The notes under the pieces were generated by a model that worked only from the letters and a program-made list of their open reading frames with translations, was not told the DNA's origin and did not search any database. Positions 17,535-25,583 of a DNA stretch of 64,000 nt are shown piece after piece. Within the stretch, counting starts at the first letter, position 1. Every line of letters begins with the position of its first letter. The stretch is from NCBI GenBank assembly GCA_002343505.1, contig DDQZ01000069.1, positions 1 through 64,000 on the forward strand, given 5' to 3'. A program made the position numbers and the translations under genes. The DNA is from Verrucomicrobiaceae bacterium UBA2429 (GTDB lineage: Bacteria > Verrucomicrobiota > Verrucomicrobiia > Verrucomicrobiales > Verrucomicrobiaceae).

Positions 17535-17639
17535 GGACGTGGTTATACCAGGATCAAAAACGAAACGTAAAGCGTGTTTTTTGGCGTGGAATGAAAAATG
17601 AGGTTGCAAGACAGCCGCCGCAGCCCCTTTATTTGACGC

Positions 17640-18041
17640 ATGTTGACAACCGTCGCGCGCGCCCTGCTCGTCGCGGCCTTGATGATCTCCATCGGGCTGC
17701 ACTGGGCGGTTTTGCAGTCGGCGGCATGGGTGGGAATGGTGGTTGCCTATTCCGTGGAGAAGGGCTCCGTCGTCCAGGGCATCAGCGACACTTTTGACGG
17801 CGAGCATCCATGTCCCCTGTGCACCGCAGTGAGCGAGGGCGTCAAGGAAAGCCCCGCCAAAAACGGTTCCGCGCCTGTCAAACCCGGCAAGGACTTGAAG
17901 ATCACCCTGGCCATCGTGCCGGTGCCCGTCTTTGTGTTCACAACAGCGCCACCCCCGGCTTGGAGCACGATCTCCAGCACGGCGGAAGCGCGTCAAGTCC
18001 AGCCGACCGCGCCGCCTCCCCGGCTCGCGGCGATCATCTGA
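17640..18041 (+). CDS. Membrane protein with GEHPCPLC motif, copy 1
   Basis: A 133-residue protein with one N-terminal membrane helix (about 5 to 36) followed by the pattern YSVEKGSVVQGISDTFDGEHPCPLC. The His and two Cys of HPCPLC could bind a metal, as in DUF2946-like proteins, but the family is not certain. The C-terminal part is variable and proline-rich. The protein at 18815 is a paralogue with the same QSxAWxGM...YSxEKGSxxxG...TFDGEHxCPLC block. It lies upstream of a c-type haem protein, a TonB receptor and a PepSY protein, so a metal or haem uptake role is inferred. Confidence 0.7.
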   Translation: MLTTVARALLVAALMISIGLHWAVLQSAAWVGMVVAYSVEKGSVVQGISDTFDGEHPCPLCTAVSEGVKESPAKNGSAPVKPGKDLKITLAIVPVPVFVFTTAPPPAWSTISSTAEARQVQPTAPPPRLAAII

Positions 18042-18268
18042 TCTGGGTCTTCCCGCGGCAGGGCGGCGGCTTCATGCCCGTCATGCCGTCAGGGCCGAGC
18101 GCTTGAAAGCGTGATCAGGGATTCCAGACTTGTGCCGTGTCCACGCGGGTTGCTGCCATGCCCCCGCATGACGAGTTCCACCGCGCATCACGCGCCGCCT
18201 CATTGAGTTTTCCACCCCTTTCCCGGAGAACAGAGCATGGTTTCCGCTAGTTCCATGATCCGCCGGGA

Positions 18269-18301
18269 CGCCCCTGTCTGGCCGGTTTCCAGACAGGGGC
18301 G
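18269..18301. terminator. Strong hairpin in the gap 18042-18398
   Basis: CGCCCCTGTCTGG (18269-18281) is fully complementary to CCAGACAGGGGCG (18289-18301) with a 7-base loop. It could end transcription of the CPLC gene at 17640 or act as a structured leader of the next gene; there is no clear T-run. The remaining gap holds no gene. Confidence 0.55.
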
Positions 18302-18398
18302 GCTACTCTTTCCCGGCCAGGCCCGTCAAGGCCGCAACCGGGAATGACGGCCGCTGGCCAGCACCCGCCGCCGCCTTTAAACCACACACATACCACCC

Positions 18399-18761
18399 AT
18401 GAAACAACGCATCCTCATCACCACATTCGCGATTGTCTTCCTCGCCGGCGCTGCCAGCGCCCGCGCCGACGGCGTCATCAGCGACATCATGAAAAAATAC
18501 CACAAGGCCCCGCAAGGCGAGGACCCTGTGTGCAAACAAGTCAGCAATGGCGAGGGCACTTCCGACCAGATCGCCGAGTTGCTCAAGTCCTACGAGGCCA
18601 TGGCCAAGGAAAAGCCTGAAAAAGGCCAGCCCAGCAGTTGGGAGGAAAAATGCGCCGCCCTTATCGCCGCCGTCAAAAAACTCCAAAAAGACCCGAAGGA
18701 CGTCAGTGACTACAAGAAGGCCGTGAACTGCAAAGCCTGCCACGACCCGCACAAAGGCTGA
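18399..18761 (+). CDS. Small exported protein with one CxxCH haem site
   Basis: A 120-residue protein with a signal peptide (MKQRILITTFAIVFLAGAAS, cut near ARA). The mature protein is helical and Lys-rich. The only haem-attachment motif is CKACH near the C-terminus (about residues 112 to 116), followed by DPHKG. One more Cys pair (VCKQV, KCAAL) is spaced through the protein. The unusual C-terminal place of CxxCH and the lack of a clear axial Met segment leave open whether it carries haem c or binds metal by Cys/His. It lies between the two CPLC paralogues. Confidence 0.7.
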   Translation: MKQRILITTFAIVFLAGAASARADGVISDIMKKYHKAPQGEDPVCKQVSNGEGTSDQIAELLKSYEAMAKEKPEKGQPSSWEEKCAALIAAVKKLQKDPKDVSDYKKAVNCKACHDPHKG

Positions 18762-18814
18762 TTCCGTTTCATCCACGCGAGCGGAGGGCCGCCCCTCCGC
18801 CCGCTTGCCACCGC

Positions 18815-19207
18815 ATGTTTACCCGCCCTTCCATCGCCAGGCTCGCTGTCACAGGCGCGCTCATGATCGCCCTCGGCATCCCGTGGATGCTGGCGCAGTC
18901 CGTGGCATGGCTCGGCATGGCGGTGACTTACTCGTTGGAAAAAGGCTCCCTCGTCGAAGGTTTGAGCGCCACCTTTGATGGCGAGCATTCTTGTCCGCTC
19001 TGCAAAGCGGTGGAGAAGAGCGGCAGGGAAACACGCGAGACTATGCTGCAAAAGGTCTTGAAGCTGGACGCCGTGCTTGCCGGCGCGCCCCGCCTCGTCA
19101 CACCTGCGGGCGTCACCTTTGAGCATCCCGAATGGAGGGGATGCCGGACGACCGGCTGGGAGGAAAAACGGTTCCGTCCACCGCGAAGCGGCTCTTGCCG
19201 CGCCTGA
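18815..19207 (+). CDS. Membrane protein with GEHSCPLC motif, copy 2
   Basis: A 130-residue paralogue of the protein at 17640: a membrane helix (about 8 to 38), then TYSLEKGSLVEGLSATFDGEHSCPLCKAV. The tail differs and is basic (WEEKRFRPPRSGSCRA). The shared block suggests a conserved function in which H, C and C bind a ligand. The gene ends 108 bp before the TonB-dependent receptor on the same strand. It may be part of the same transcription unit as the receptor and PepSY genes. Confidence 0.7.
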   Translation: MFTRPSIARLAVTGALMIALGIPWMLAQSVAWLGMAVTYSLEKGSLVEGLSATFDGEHSCPLCKAVEKSGRETRETMLQKVLKLDAVLAGAPRLVTPAGVTFEHPEWRGCRTTGWEEKRFRPPRSGSCRA

Positions 19208-19315
19208 TTTGACAGCGCGCCCTGGGCCGGCGCGCGCATGGACCTCCTCTGCGGCATTGCCCAAGCCGCGCTCACTCCCCAACCGGACTCCGGCCCTTCT
19301 GCCGGTGACAGCTTT

Positions 19316-21466
19316 ATGAAATCTCTCCCTTCTTTTCTGCCCCTCACGGGCCTCCTTGCCTTTTCCCAACTGCCGGCGCAGACCGCCGCGCCTTCTGAAA
19401 CCCTGCCGCAGGTGCTCGTCACCGCGGACGCCCCCGACCCGTCACGCACCGTCCCTAAACTCGAAACCCGCCGCCAGGAACTCGCCGCCACCACGCCCGG
19501 CGGCGTTGCCGTGGTGGATGCGGAGGAGTACAAGCGCGGGCGCGCCGCCACGCTCAAGGACGCGCTCGACTTCGCCCCCGGCGTCTTCATCCAGCCGCGC
19601 TTCGGCGCGGAGGAGAGCCGTGTGTCCATCCGCGGCTCGGGCATCCAGCGCACCTTCCACGGGCGCGGCATCAAGCTCATGCAGGACGGCTCGCCGCTGA
19701 ACCTCGCTGACGGCGGCTTTGACATGCAGGCCATCGAGCCTCTATCCGCGCGCTACATTGAGGTCTATCGCGGCGCCAACGCGCTGCAGTTCGGCTCCAC
19801 CACGCTGGGTGGCGCCATCAACTTCGTCTCGATGACCGGCCATGAGGCGTCGCCATTTCAGACTCGCTTTGAAATGGGCAGCTTCGGCAGCTACCGCGGC
19901 CAGATCAGCTCGGGCGGCGTCTCCGGCGCCACGGACTACTACGCCAGTTTCACCTACAATGAGACGGACGGCTACCGCGACCACAGCCGCCAGGACAGCC
20001 AGCGCTTCTTTGCCAACATCGGCCAGAAGCTGGGGGAGAACCTGGAGACGCGCTTTTACCTCACCTATGTGCTCACGGACTCGCAACTGCCGGGAAGCCT
20101 GACCCTGCGCCAGCTCGAGCGCGCGCCGGACCAGGCCAACGCCGCCAATGTGAGGTTCAACCAAAAGCGTGACTTTGAACTCTTCCGCCTCGCCAACCGC
20201 ACCACATGGTCCGACGATGTCCACAGCCTTTCCCTGAGCACCTTCTGGTCATGGAAGGATCTGGATCATCCGCTCATCTCTTTCGGCCCCGGCTTGCTGC
20301 TCGGGCCGGGCGTGATTGACCAGCTCAGCAACGACCTCGGCCTGGACCTGCGTTATGACTCGCTGGCGGACCTGGCCGGACACCGGAATCATTTCACCCT
20401 CGGCCTGGGCTATGTGTACGGCCTCACGCAGGACAACCGCTTCGCCAACTTGCTGGGCCGGCGCGGTCCGCGCACCGCCGAAAACCAGCAGCAGTCCACC
20501 AATGTGGACCTCTACCTCCAGGACACCCTCCACCTCGCCGACAGCCTGGCGCTGGTGCTCGGCGCGCAGGGCAGCTACGCGAACCGCGACTTCGACGAGC
20601 AGCGCGTCTTCGGCGCGGACAACAGCGACCGCCAGGAATACTGGGGCTTCAGTCCAAAGCTCGGCCTGCTCTGGGATGCCGCGCCAGGAACGCAGATCTT
20701 CTTCAATGCCAGCCGCAGTTTCGAGCCTCCCTCCTTCGGCGAACTGACCGCGCTCGGCGGCACGCCGGGACTCATCGAGCTGGACGCCCAGCGCGGCACA
20801 AGCATCGAGTTCGGCACACGCGGCAGCGCCGGGCGCGCGCGCTGGGATGTGGCCTGGTATTACACCTGGCTGGACAACGAGCTCTTCGCCCTCGGCGTGC
20901 CGGGTGTGAGCGCCACCCAGACGATCAATGCGGGACGCACCATCCGGCACGGCATCGAGGCCTCGCTGGACTTCGATCTGGTGCGCGGCGTCCTCACCTC
21001 CTGGCAGGATGCCTCACCCGCGACTGGCAAGCAGGCCGGCACTGACGAGCGCCCGGGCGACCGCCTCTTTTTCCGCCAGTTTTATCTGTTCAATGACTTC
21101 CACTTTGATGGCGACAAGGATTTCTCGAACAACGAACTGCCCGGCATCCCGCGCCACTTTTACCGCGCCGAGCTCCTCTACGAGCACCCGTGCGGGTTCT
21201 ACATGGGGCCGAACGTCGAGTGGGCGCCGCAGGATTACTTTGTGGACCTCGCCAACACCCTTAAGGCCGACGGCTACGCCTTGCTGGGCTTCAAAGTCGG
21301 CTACCGCGCCACCAAGGGCCTCTCCTTTTTCCTGGAGGCGCGCAACCTGACCGACAAAACCTACGCGGCCACCACAGGTGTGGTCACCGCCGCCACACCC
21401 GCCAGCGCGGTCTTCTTTCCCGGAGATGGACGGGCGCTGTATGGCGGCATCGAATGGAAATGGTGA
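19316..21466 (+). CDS. TonB-dependent outer-membrane receptor
   Basis: A 716-residue outer-membrane receptor with a signal peptide (MKSLPSFLPLTGLLAFSQLP). The plug domain (about 40 to 160) contains TLKDALDFAPGVFIQPR, VSIRGSGIQRTFHGRGIKLM and YIEVYRGANALQFGSTTLGGAINF, the standard plug motifs. The barrel follows with many amphipathic strands and ends in the aromatic residue required for barrel assembly (GGIEWKW). Such receptors import siderophores, haem, copper or vitamin chelates using TonB energy; the FecA-like plug does not fix the ligand. The start at 19316 is the ATG at the signal peptide. The PepSY gene follows after 44 bp. Confidence 0.93.
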   Translation: MKSLPSFLPLTGLLAFSQLPAQTAAPSETLPQVLVTADAPDPSRTVPKLETRRQELAATTPGGVAVVDAEEYKRGRAATLKDALDFAPGVFIQPRFGAEESRVSIRGSGIQRTFHGRGIKLMQDGSPLNLADGGFDMQAIEPLSARYIEVYRGANALQFGSTTLGGAINFVSMTGHEASPFQTRFEMGSFGSYRGQISSGGVSGATDYYASFTYNETDGYRDHSRQDSQRFFANIGQKLGENLETRFYLTYVLTDSQLPGSLTLRQLERAPDQANAANVRFNQKRDFELFRLANRTTWSDDVHSLSLSTFWSWKDLDHPLISFGPGLLLGPGVIDQLSNDLGLDLRYDSLADLAGHRNHFTLGLGYVYGLTQDNRFANLLGRRGPRTAENQQQSTNVDLYLQDTLHLADSLALVLGAQGSYANRDFDEQRVFGADNSDRQEYWGFSPKLGLLWDAAPGTQIFFNASRSFEPPSFGELTALGGTPGLIELDAQRGTSIEFGTRGSAGRARWDVAWYYTWLDNELFALGVPGVSATQTINAGRTIRHGIEASLDFDLVRGVLTSWQDASPATGKQAGTDERPGDRLFFRQFYLFNDFHFDGDKDFSNNELPGIPRHFYRAELLYEHPCGFYMGPNVEWAPQDYFVDLANTLKADGYALLGFKVGYRATKGLSFFLEARNLTDKTYAATTGVVTAATPASAVFFPGDGRALYGGIEWKW

Positions 21467-21510
21467 ACCCATGCCGGGGCGGCAGCGCCCCGCCCCGGCG
21501 AAAAAATCTC

Positions 21511-22227
21511 ATGAGCAAACAAACCCTCCGCAAAGCCCACCGCTGGCTGGGCCTCATCTTCAGCGCCAGCATCCTCATGGCAGCGGGCAGCGGCGTCATT
21601 CATAATGTCATGACGCGCAGCCAGCCGCCGCCACCGCCCGCGCTGCCCACGGGGACTCTGGACGCCTCGCTCATACGGCTGGGTGTGGCCGAGGCGCTGG
21701 AAAAACTGCCCGGCGAAGCGCGGGCCGTCACCGCCGTGAACGTGCGCGGCATCGGCGGCAGCCCCTGGTACCAGGTTTATTCCCAAAACGGCGGTGCAGC
21801 GCATTATGTCAGCGCTGTGGACGGTCGTGTGGACCCAGCGCAAGACGAGGCCTACGCCGCCGAGATCGCCACCCGTTTCCTTGCCGGCGCGGCTGTGCGC
21901 AAGACCGCCCATCTCACCGCCTTCGACAACGAGTACCTGAACATCTTCCGCATCCTGCCGGTGTACCGCTTTGATCTCGACGACGAGCGCCACACCCGCG
22001 TCTATGTCTCCACCGCCACCGGCAGCGTGACGCGGCACACGGATGACGGCAGGCAGTTGGAGGCCCGCATTTTCACCAACTTCCACAAGCTCGGCTTCAT
22101 CCCCGACAAAAACATGCGCGACCTCGTGCTCACCACGCTGACGACCGCCACCTGCGTCGTCGCCCTGCTCGGCATCGCCCTCTTCTTCGCCACCATGCCC
22201 CGGAAGAAAAATCGTCCCCAGGCATGA
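21511..22227 (+). CDS. PepSY-associated membrane protein
   Basis: A 238-residue inner-membrane protein. The N-terminus (QTLRKAHRWLGLIFSASILM) with the HRWLG motif starts the first helix (about 8 to 30); a second helix is near 203 to 229 before a basic tail (PRKKNRP). The periplasmic part contains two PepSY-like pieces (YVSAVDGRVDPAQDEAYA, RVYVSTATGSVTRHTDD). PepSY membrane proteins next to TonB receptors are often ferric reductases or uptake helpers. The start MSKQTLRKAHRW at 21511 is preferred over an upstream ATG overlapping the receptor end. Confidence 0.85.
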   Translation: MSKQTLRKAHRWLGLIFSASILMAAGSGVIHNVMTRSQPPPPPALPTGTLDASLIRLGVAEALEKLPGEARAVTAVNVRGIGGSPWYQVYSQNGGAAHYVSAVDGRVDPAQDEAYAAEIATRFLAGAAVRKTAHLTAFDNEYLNIFRILPVYRFDLDDERHTRVYVSTATGSVTRHTDDGRQLEARIFTNFHKLGFIPDKNMRDLVLTTLTTATCVVALLGIALFFATMPRKKNRPQA

Positions 22228-22301
22228 ACCACCCTCACCGCGCACATTGAAGCTTATCCCATTCTGACTCTTGCTCTGCTGCAAGCCACTGTGCGCAAAT
22301 T

Positions 22302-22382
22302 GTGCGCCTCGGCGCCGGCGGCGGCCTCACCGGTTCCAGCCCGGACTTCTTCCTCCACACCGGCCTCGTCTGGCAGTTTTGA
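22302..22382 (+). pseudogene. Relic of an outer-membrane beta-barrel C-terminus
   Basis: In the gap after the PepSY gene, one frame reads VRLGAGGGLTGSSPDFFL and then HTGLVWQF before a TGA at 22380. The SPDFF motif and the terminal Phe are typical of the last two strands of barrel proteins of the transporter/MetA-pathway type. No start or upstream barrel remains; the preceding in-frame codons (about 22260-22301) look random. It is probably the end of a deleted outer-membrane protein gene. Confidence 0.5.
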
Positions 22383-22447
22383 GCTTCAGTATTCCCGCGG
22401 GCCTTGGCGCTTGGCATTTACGATCCGGGCCGTATGCTGCGCCAGTC

Positions 22448-22906
22448 ATGAACGCCCCGCCCCCGCCTCTGCCCGACCCGCGTGTGAAGGATGATGAGCA
22501 CCTGCGCCTGCTGGCCATCTTTCACTGGGTGCTGGCCGGCCTCAGCCTTCTGGGCATGGGTTTCCTGGGCCTCCATTACGGCATCATGCGCATGGTCTTT
22601 GGCAGCCCGGAAATTTGGAAAAATGCCAAGGATGGTCCGCCGCCGGAAGTCATCTGGGATGTCATGCAATGGTTCTACCTCGGCATAGGCGTGCTCATCC
22701 TCCTGGTGGGCTTCGCAAACCTGGCGGCGGGTTTTTCTTTGCGGAGGAAAAAGCACCATGTCTTCTGCCTCGTCGTCGCGGGGCTGAACTGCCTGCAATT
22801 TCCCTTCGGCACCGCTCTCGGCGTGTTCACCTTTATCGTTCTGCTTCGGGATTCGGTCCGCGCTGCATTCAAGCCCGGACAGGAGAGTGCTGCCGCAGAG
22901 CTGTGA
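22448..22906 (+). CDS. Small membrane protein, function unknown
   Basis: A 152-residue protein with three or four predicted membrane helices: about 22 to 45 (LLAIFHWVLAGLSLLGMGF), 75 to 96 (WFYLGIGVLILLVGFANLAA) and 103 to 135 (VFCLVVAGLNCLQFPFGTAL, then GVFTFIVLLRDSV). The N-terminus is proline-rich and cytoplasmic. No family could be named. It ends 18 bp from the convergent moaA gene. Confidence 0.7.
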   Translation: MNAPPPPLPDPRVKDDEHLRLLAIFHWVLAGLSLLGMGFLGLHYGIMRMVFGSPEIWKNAKDGPPPEVIWDVMQWFYLGIGVLILLVGFANLAAGFSLRRKKHHVFCLVVAGLNCLQFPFGTALGVFTFIVLLRDSVRAAFKPGQESAAAEL

Positions 22907-22924
22907 GTCCGGGCGGCTCGTCCG

Positions 22925-23923
22925 TCACCCGCCGATGGCGATCATTTTGCGGTTGGGCTGGTAGTTGTTGCGGAAGTCGTGCTCCTTGGGCTTGCGCGCC
23001 ACCACGCCTAGAATGAAGCCCTCCAACTCCTCGTCCGTGCAGCCCGCGCGCAGCACGGAGCGCAGGTCGAATTCAAGCCAGCTTCCCAGGCAGGGGCGCA
23101 GTTTGCCATCGCTGGTCAGCCGCAGTTTGTCGCAGCTTTCACAGAAGTGCAGGTTCGTCATCGCGCCGATGAAGCCGATTTTCTGGCCTGTGGCACGGAC
23201 CTGGTAATATGTGGCGGGGCCATTGGTCTTGAAGTCCGGCAGCGGCGCCAGCGGCCCGTGCTCCCGCTCCACGAGACGGAGGGCATGGCCGGCGGAAAGG
23301 AAGTTTTCATCACGCAGCACATCGCTGGTGCTCACGGGCATGAGTTCGATGAAGCGCAGCAGGGCGCCCTTCGAACGCGCATACTCCATGAGCGCGGGGA
23401 TTTCGCGCTCGGTCTGGTTTTTCATCAGCACGCAGTTCAGGCGCAGGGAGGGGATGCCTGCGGCGAGCGCTGCTTCCACGCCCTCGATCACGCGCGGAAG
23501 CAGGTCGCGGCTCGTGGCGCGCTGATAGGCGGCGCGGTCGAGCGAGTCGAGGGAAATGTTGGCGGCACGGACGCCGGCACGGGCGAGATGCTCCGCCAGG
23601 GTGAGACCGCCCTCGGTTTTCGCCAGCAACGTGCCGTTGGTGGAGATGCCGAGGTGCTCAATGCCCGGAATGGCCGAGACCCTGGCGCAAAAGTCGGCGA
23701 CACCCGGCCGGGTCAGCGGCTCGCCGCCGGTCACGCGGACTTTGCGGATGCCCAGGCGCGCGCCGACACGCAGCACGCGCAGCATTTCATCGTAACCGAG
23801 CACCTCCTCCTTCGGAAACCATGCCTGCTCCTCCTCCGGCATGCAGTAGCGGCAGCGCTCGTTGCAGCGGTCCGTCACAGAGACGCGCAGGTAGGAAATG
23901 CGGTGGCCGTAGGCGTCTTCCAC
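22925..23923 (-). CDS. moaA: GTP 3',8-cyclase MoaA
   Basis: A 332-residue radical SAM enzyme that starts molybdenum cofactor synthesis by converting GTP to (8S)-3',8-cyclo-7,8-dihydroguanosine triphosphate. The N-terminal cluster is C20, C24, C27 (CNERCRYC). The C-terminal cluster that binds GTP is CESC...C with the CX2CX13C spacing (FCESCDKLRLTSDGKLRPCL). The protein ends in the Gly-Gly pair needed for activity (MIAIGG). The start is a GTG at 23923, chosen because MoaA proteins begin just before the YLRVSVTDRC strand and no ATG is near. The only other Mo-cofactor-related gene here is the MOSC gene at 62298. Confidence 0.93.
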   Translation of the reverse strand: MEDAYGHRISYLRVSVTDRCNERCRYCMPEEEQAWFPKEEVLGYDEMLRVLRVGARLGIRKVRVTGGEPLTRPGVADFCARVSAIPGIEHLGISTNGTLLAKTEGGLTLAEHLARAGVRAANISLDSLDRAAYQRATSRDLLPRVIEGVEAALAAGIPSLRLNCVLMKNQTEREIPALMEYARSKGALLRFIELMPVSTSDVLRDENFLSAGHALRLVEREHGPLAPLPDFKTNGPATYYQVRATGQKIGFIGAMTNLHFCESCDKLRLTSDGKLRPCLGSWLEFDLRSVLRAGCTDEELEGFILGVVARKPKEHDFRNNYQPNRKMIAIGG

Positions 23924-23931
23924 GGGAGGGA

Positions 23932-24219
23932 TTATTCGAGCACTGGCCCCTTCACCGACCAGCGGTTGAGCACGAAACCGGTGGCGGACTTCTCCTTCCA
24001 CAGCGCGAAGTGCGGCGTCTGATAGTGGGCGTCCATGGCCGCCTTGTCCGTGTAGCTTTCACTGAGGGCAAAGAGGTTCGGCTGGTCAAACTGGCGGCTC
24101 ACCTCGAAGCGCAGGCAGCCCGGCTCCTTCACCGACTCGGCGGCGTTGAAAGTGATGACCTCCAGAAATTCGTCCACGCGCGCCGGGTCTATTTCGAGAA
24201 TGACGATGACATTGATCAT
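23932..24219 (-). CDS. Antibiotic biosynthesis monooxygenase (ABM) family protein
   Basis: A 95-residue ferredoxin-like dimer protein. The pattern INVIVILEIDPARVDEFLEVI, EPGCLRFEVSRQFDQPNLFALSE split over two strands, and DAHYQTPHFALWKE is the ABM fold seen in quinol monooxygenases (YgiN group) and haem-degrading proteins. Substrate is unknown. The ATG at 24219 begins right before the first strand. It ends 8 bp before moaA on the same strand, so the two are probably cotranscribed. Confidence 0.85.
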   Translation of the reverse strand: MINVIVILEIDPARVDEFLEVITFNAAESVKEPGCLRFEVSRQFDQPNLFALSESYTDKAAMDAHYQTPHFALWKEKSATGFVLNRWSVKGPVLE

Positions 24220-24299
24220 GAGCCGGGATTGAGCCGATTTTGCGCAAACATGCAACCCCGCGCTGCCGTAATAACCGCCTGATTTCAAACTCGCCGTTC

Positions 24300-25412
24300 A
24301 TGAAGACCCCAGCCCTCCTGATCCTCTTGCTCATCACCCTGAACGTCTCCGCGCAAGACCCCAAGCCAGCCGCAGCCCCCAAGGCGGAGACGCCCAAGCC
24401 CGCGCCTGTTCCCGCGCCAAAGGCCGAGCCTGCCAAGCCCGCCGAAGCCAAAAAAGACGAACCCAAGCCAGCACCGGCTCCCGCCACCCCTCCCAAGCCC
24501 GATCCTGCCAAAACCGCTGAAACCAAAAAGGAGGAACCCAAACCCGCACCGGCTCCAGCGCCAGCACCCGCGCCGAAACCTGAACCCGCCAAAACCGCCG
24601 GGGCCAAGAAGGAGGAGCCAAAGAAAGCCGAGCCACCGCCGCCGCCCAAGCCGGTGCCCGTCTTCAAGGACAAGGCCCTCGAAGACGCCGTGCGCCGCCA
24701 GGTCTTCGCCAAACGCGAGAGCAAAGACCCGCTCACCGCCGAGGATGTCGCCAATGTCGCCATCATCGAAGGCAAAAACATGGGCATCACCGATCTCTCC
24801 GGCCTGGAAAAATGCGCCGCCCTGGCCTCGCTGACTTTGCCGGGAAACAAGATCACCAGCCTCGCCCCGCTCAAGGGCTTGGCGAGGCTTCAGTTCCTCG
24901 ACCTCGCCGGCAACCAGATCTCAGACATCTCCCCCCTTTCCGAGTGCAAGGCTCTGCAATACGTCGAGCTGACCGGCAACAAGGTCGTCAATGTCGCTCC
25001 GCTCGGCGGCATCCAGTCGCTCACCTCCCTGTATCTGGCGGGCAACCAGATCGAGGATGCCACCCCGCTCTTTAAGCTGCCCAAGGTCTGGACGCTTTAC
25101 CTCGAAGGCAACAAAGTCAGCAACCTGGAAGGCATCGGCTCCATGAAATGGCTCTCCATGCTCTCGCTGAAAGGCAACAAGGTAGCCGGTCTCACCCCGC
25201 TCGAGCCTTTGACCGACCTCCAGTTCCTCTTCCTCGAAAACAACCAGATCACCGACATCGCCCCGCTGCACCGCATGTGGAAAAAGGACAGCGACGGAGC
25301 CCGCGAGTGGGCGCCGTATTGCCAGATCCACCTCGGCGGCAACCCGCTCGGCGAGGAGGCGAAAAAGCACGCCGAGGAACTCAAAACCGCCGGTGCCCGG
25401 CTCACCTTTTGA
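24300..25412 (+). CDS. Exported leucine-rich repeat protein with Pro/Lys/Ala stalk
   Basis: A 370-residue protein with a signal peptide (MKTPALLILLLITLNVSA). Residues about 20 to 120 form a low-complexity stalk of KPAPAP, AKPAEAKKDEP and similar units. Residues about 150 to 345 are seven or so LRRs of the SDS22/internalin type (LASLTLPGNKITSLAPLKGL, LQFLDLAGNQISDISPLSEC, LTSLYLAGNQIEDATPL). It may lie in the periplasm or at the surface and bind another protein. It precedes the Zn-ribbon MotA/TolQ operon by 171 bp on the same strand. Confidence 0.85.
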   Translation: MKTPALLILLLITLNVSAQDPKPAAAPKAETPKPAPVPAPKAEPAKPAEAKKDEPKPAPAPATPPKPDPAKTAETKKEEPKPAPAPAPAPAPKPEPAKTAGAKKEEPKKAEPPPPPKPVPVFKDKALEDAVRRQVFAKRESKDPLTAEDVANVAIIEGKNMGITDLSGLEKCAALASLTLPGNKITSLAPLKGLARLQFLDLAGNQISDISPLSECKALQYVELTGNKVVNVAPLGGIQSLTSLYLAGNQIEDATPLFKLPKVWTLYLEGNKVSNLEGIGSMKWLSMLSLKGNKVAGLTPLEPLTDLQFLFLENNQITDIAPLHRMWKKDSDGAREWAPYCQIHLGGNPLGEEAKKHAEELKTAGARLTF

Positions 25413-25569
25413 CGTTTTCACCGGACGCCGCATCCTTGAATCAGCGCCAGACCCCATGAAATGCGCGGAAAGCGCGTCTTCATGGCACAAAAGAGCTTGT
25501 TCTTCCGGCCTCTGGCCGCTTGAATCGTCAACAGCCGATTTTCAAACCCACCCACACCAACCCAAACCC

Positions 25570-25575
25570 AAGGAG
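25570..25575 (+). promoter_or_regulatory. Ribosome binding site of the MotA/TolQ-like gene
   Basis: AAGGAG stands 8 bases before the GTG at 25584. Clear Shine-Dalgarno sites are rare in this window, so this one supports the GTG start and suggests strong translation. Confidence 0.7.
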
Positions 25576-25583
25576 AACCGATT

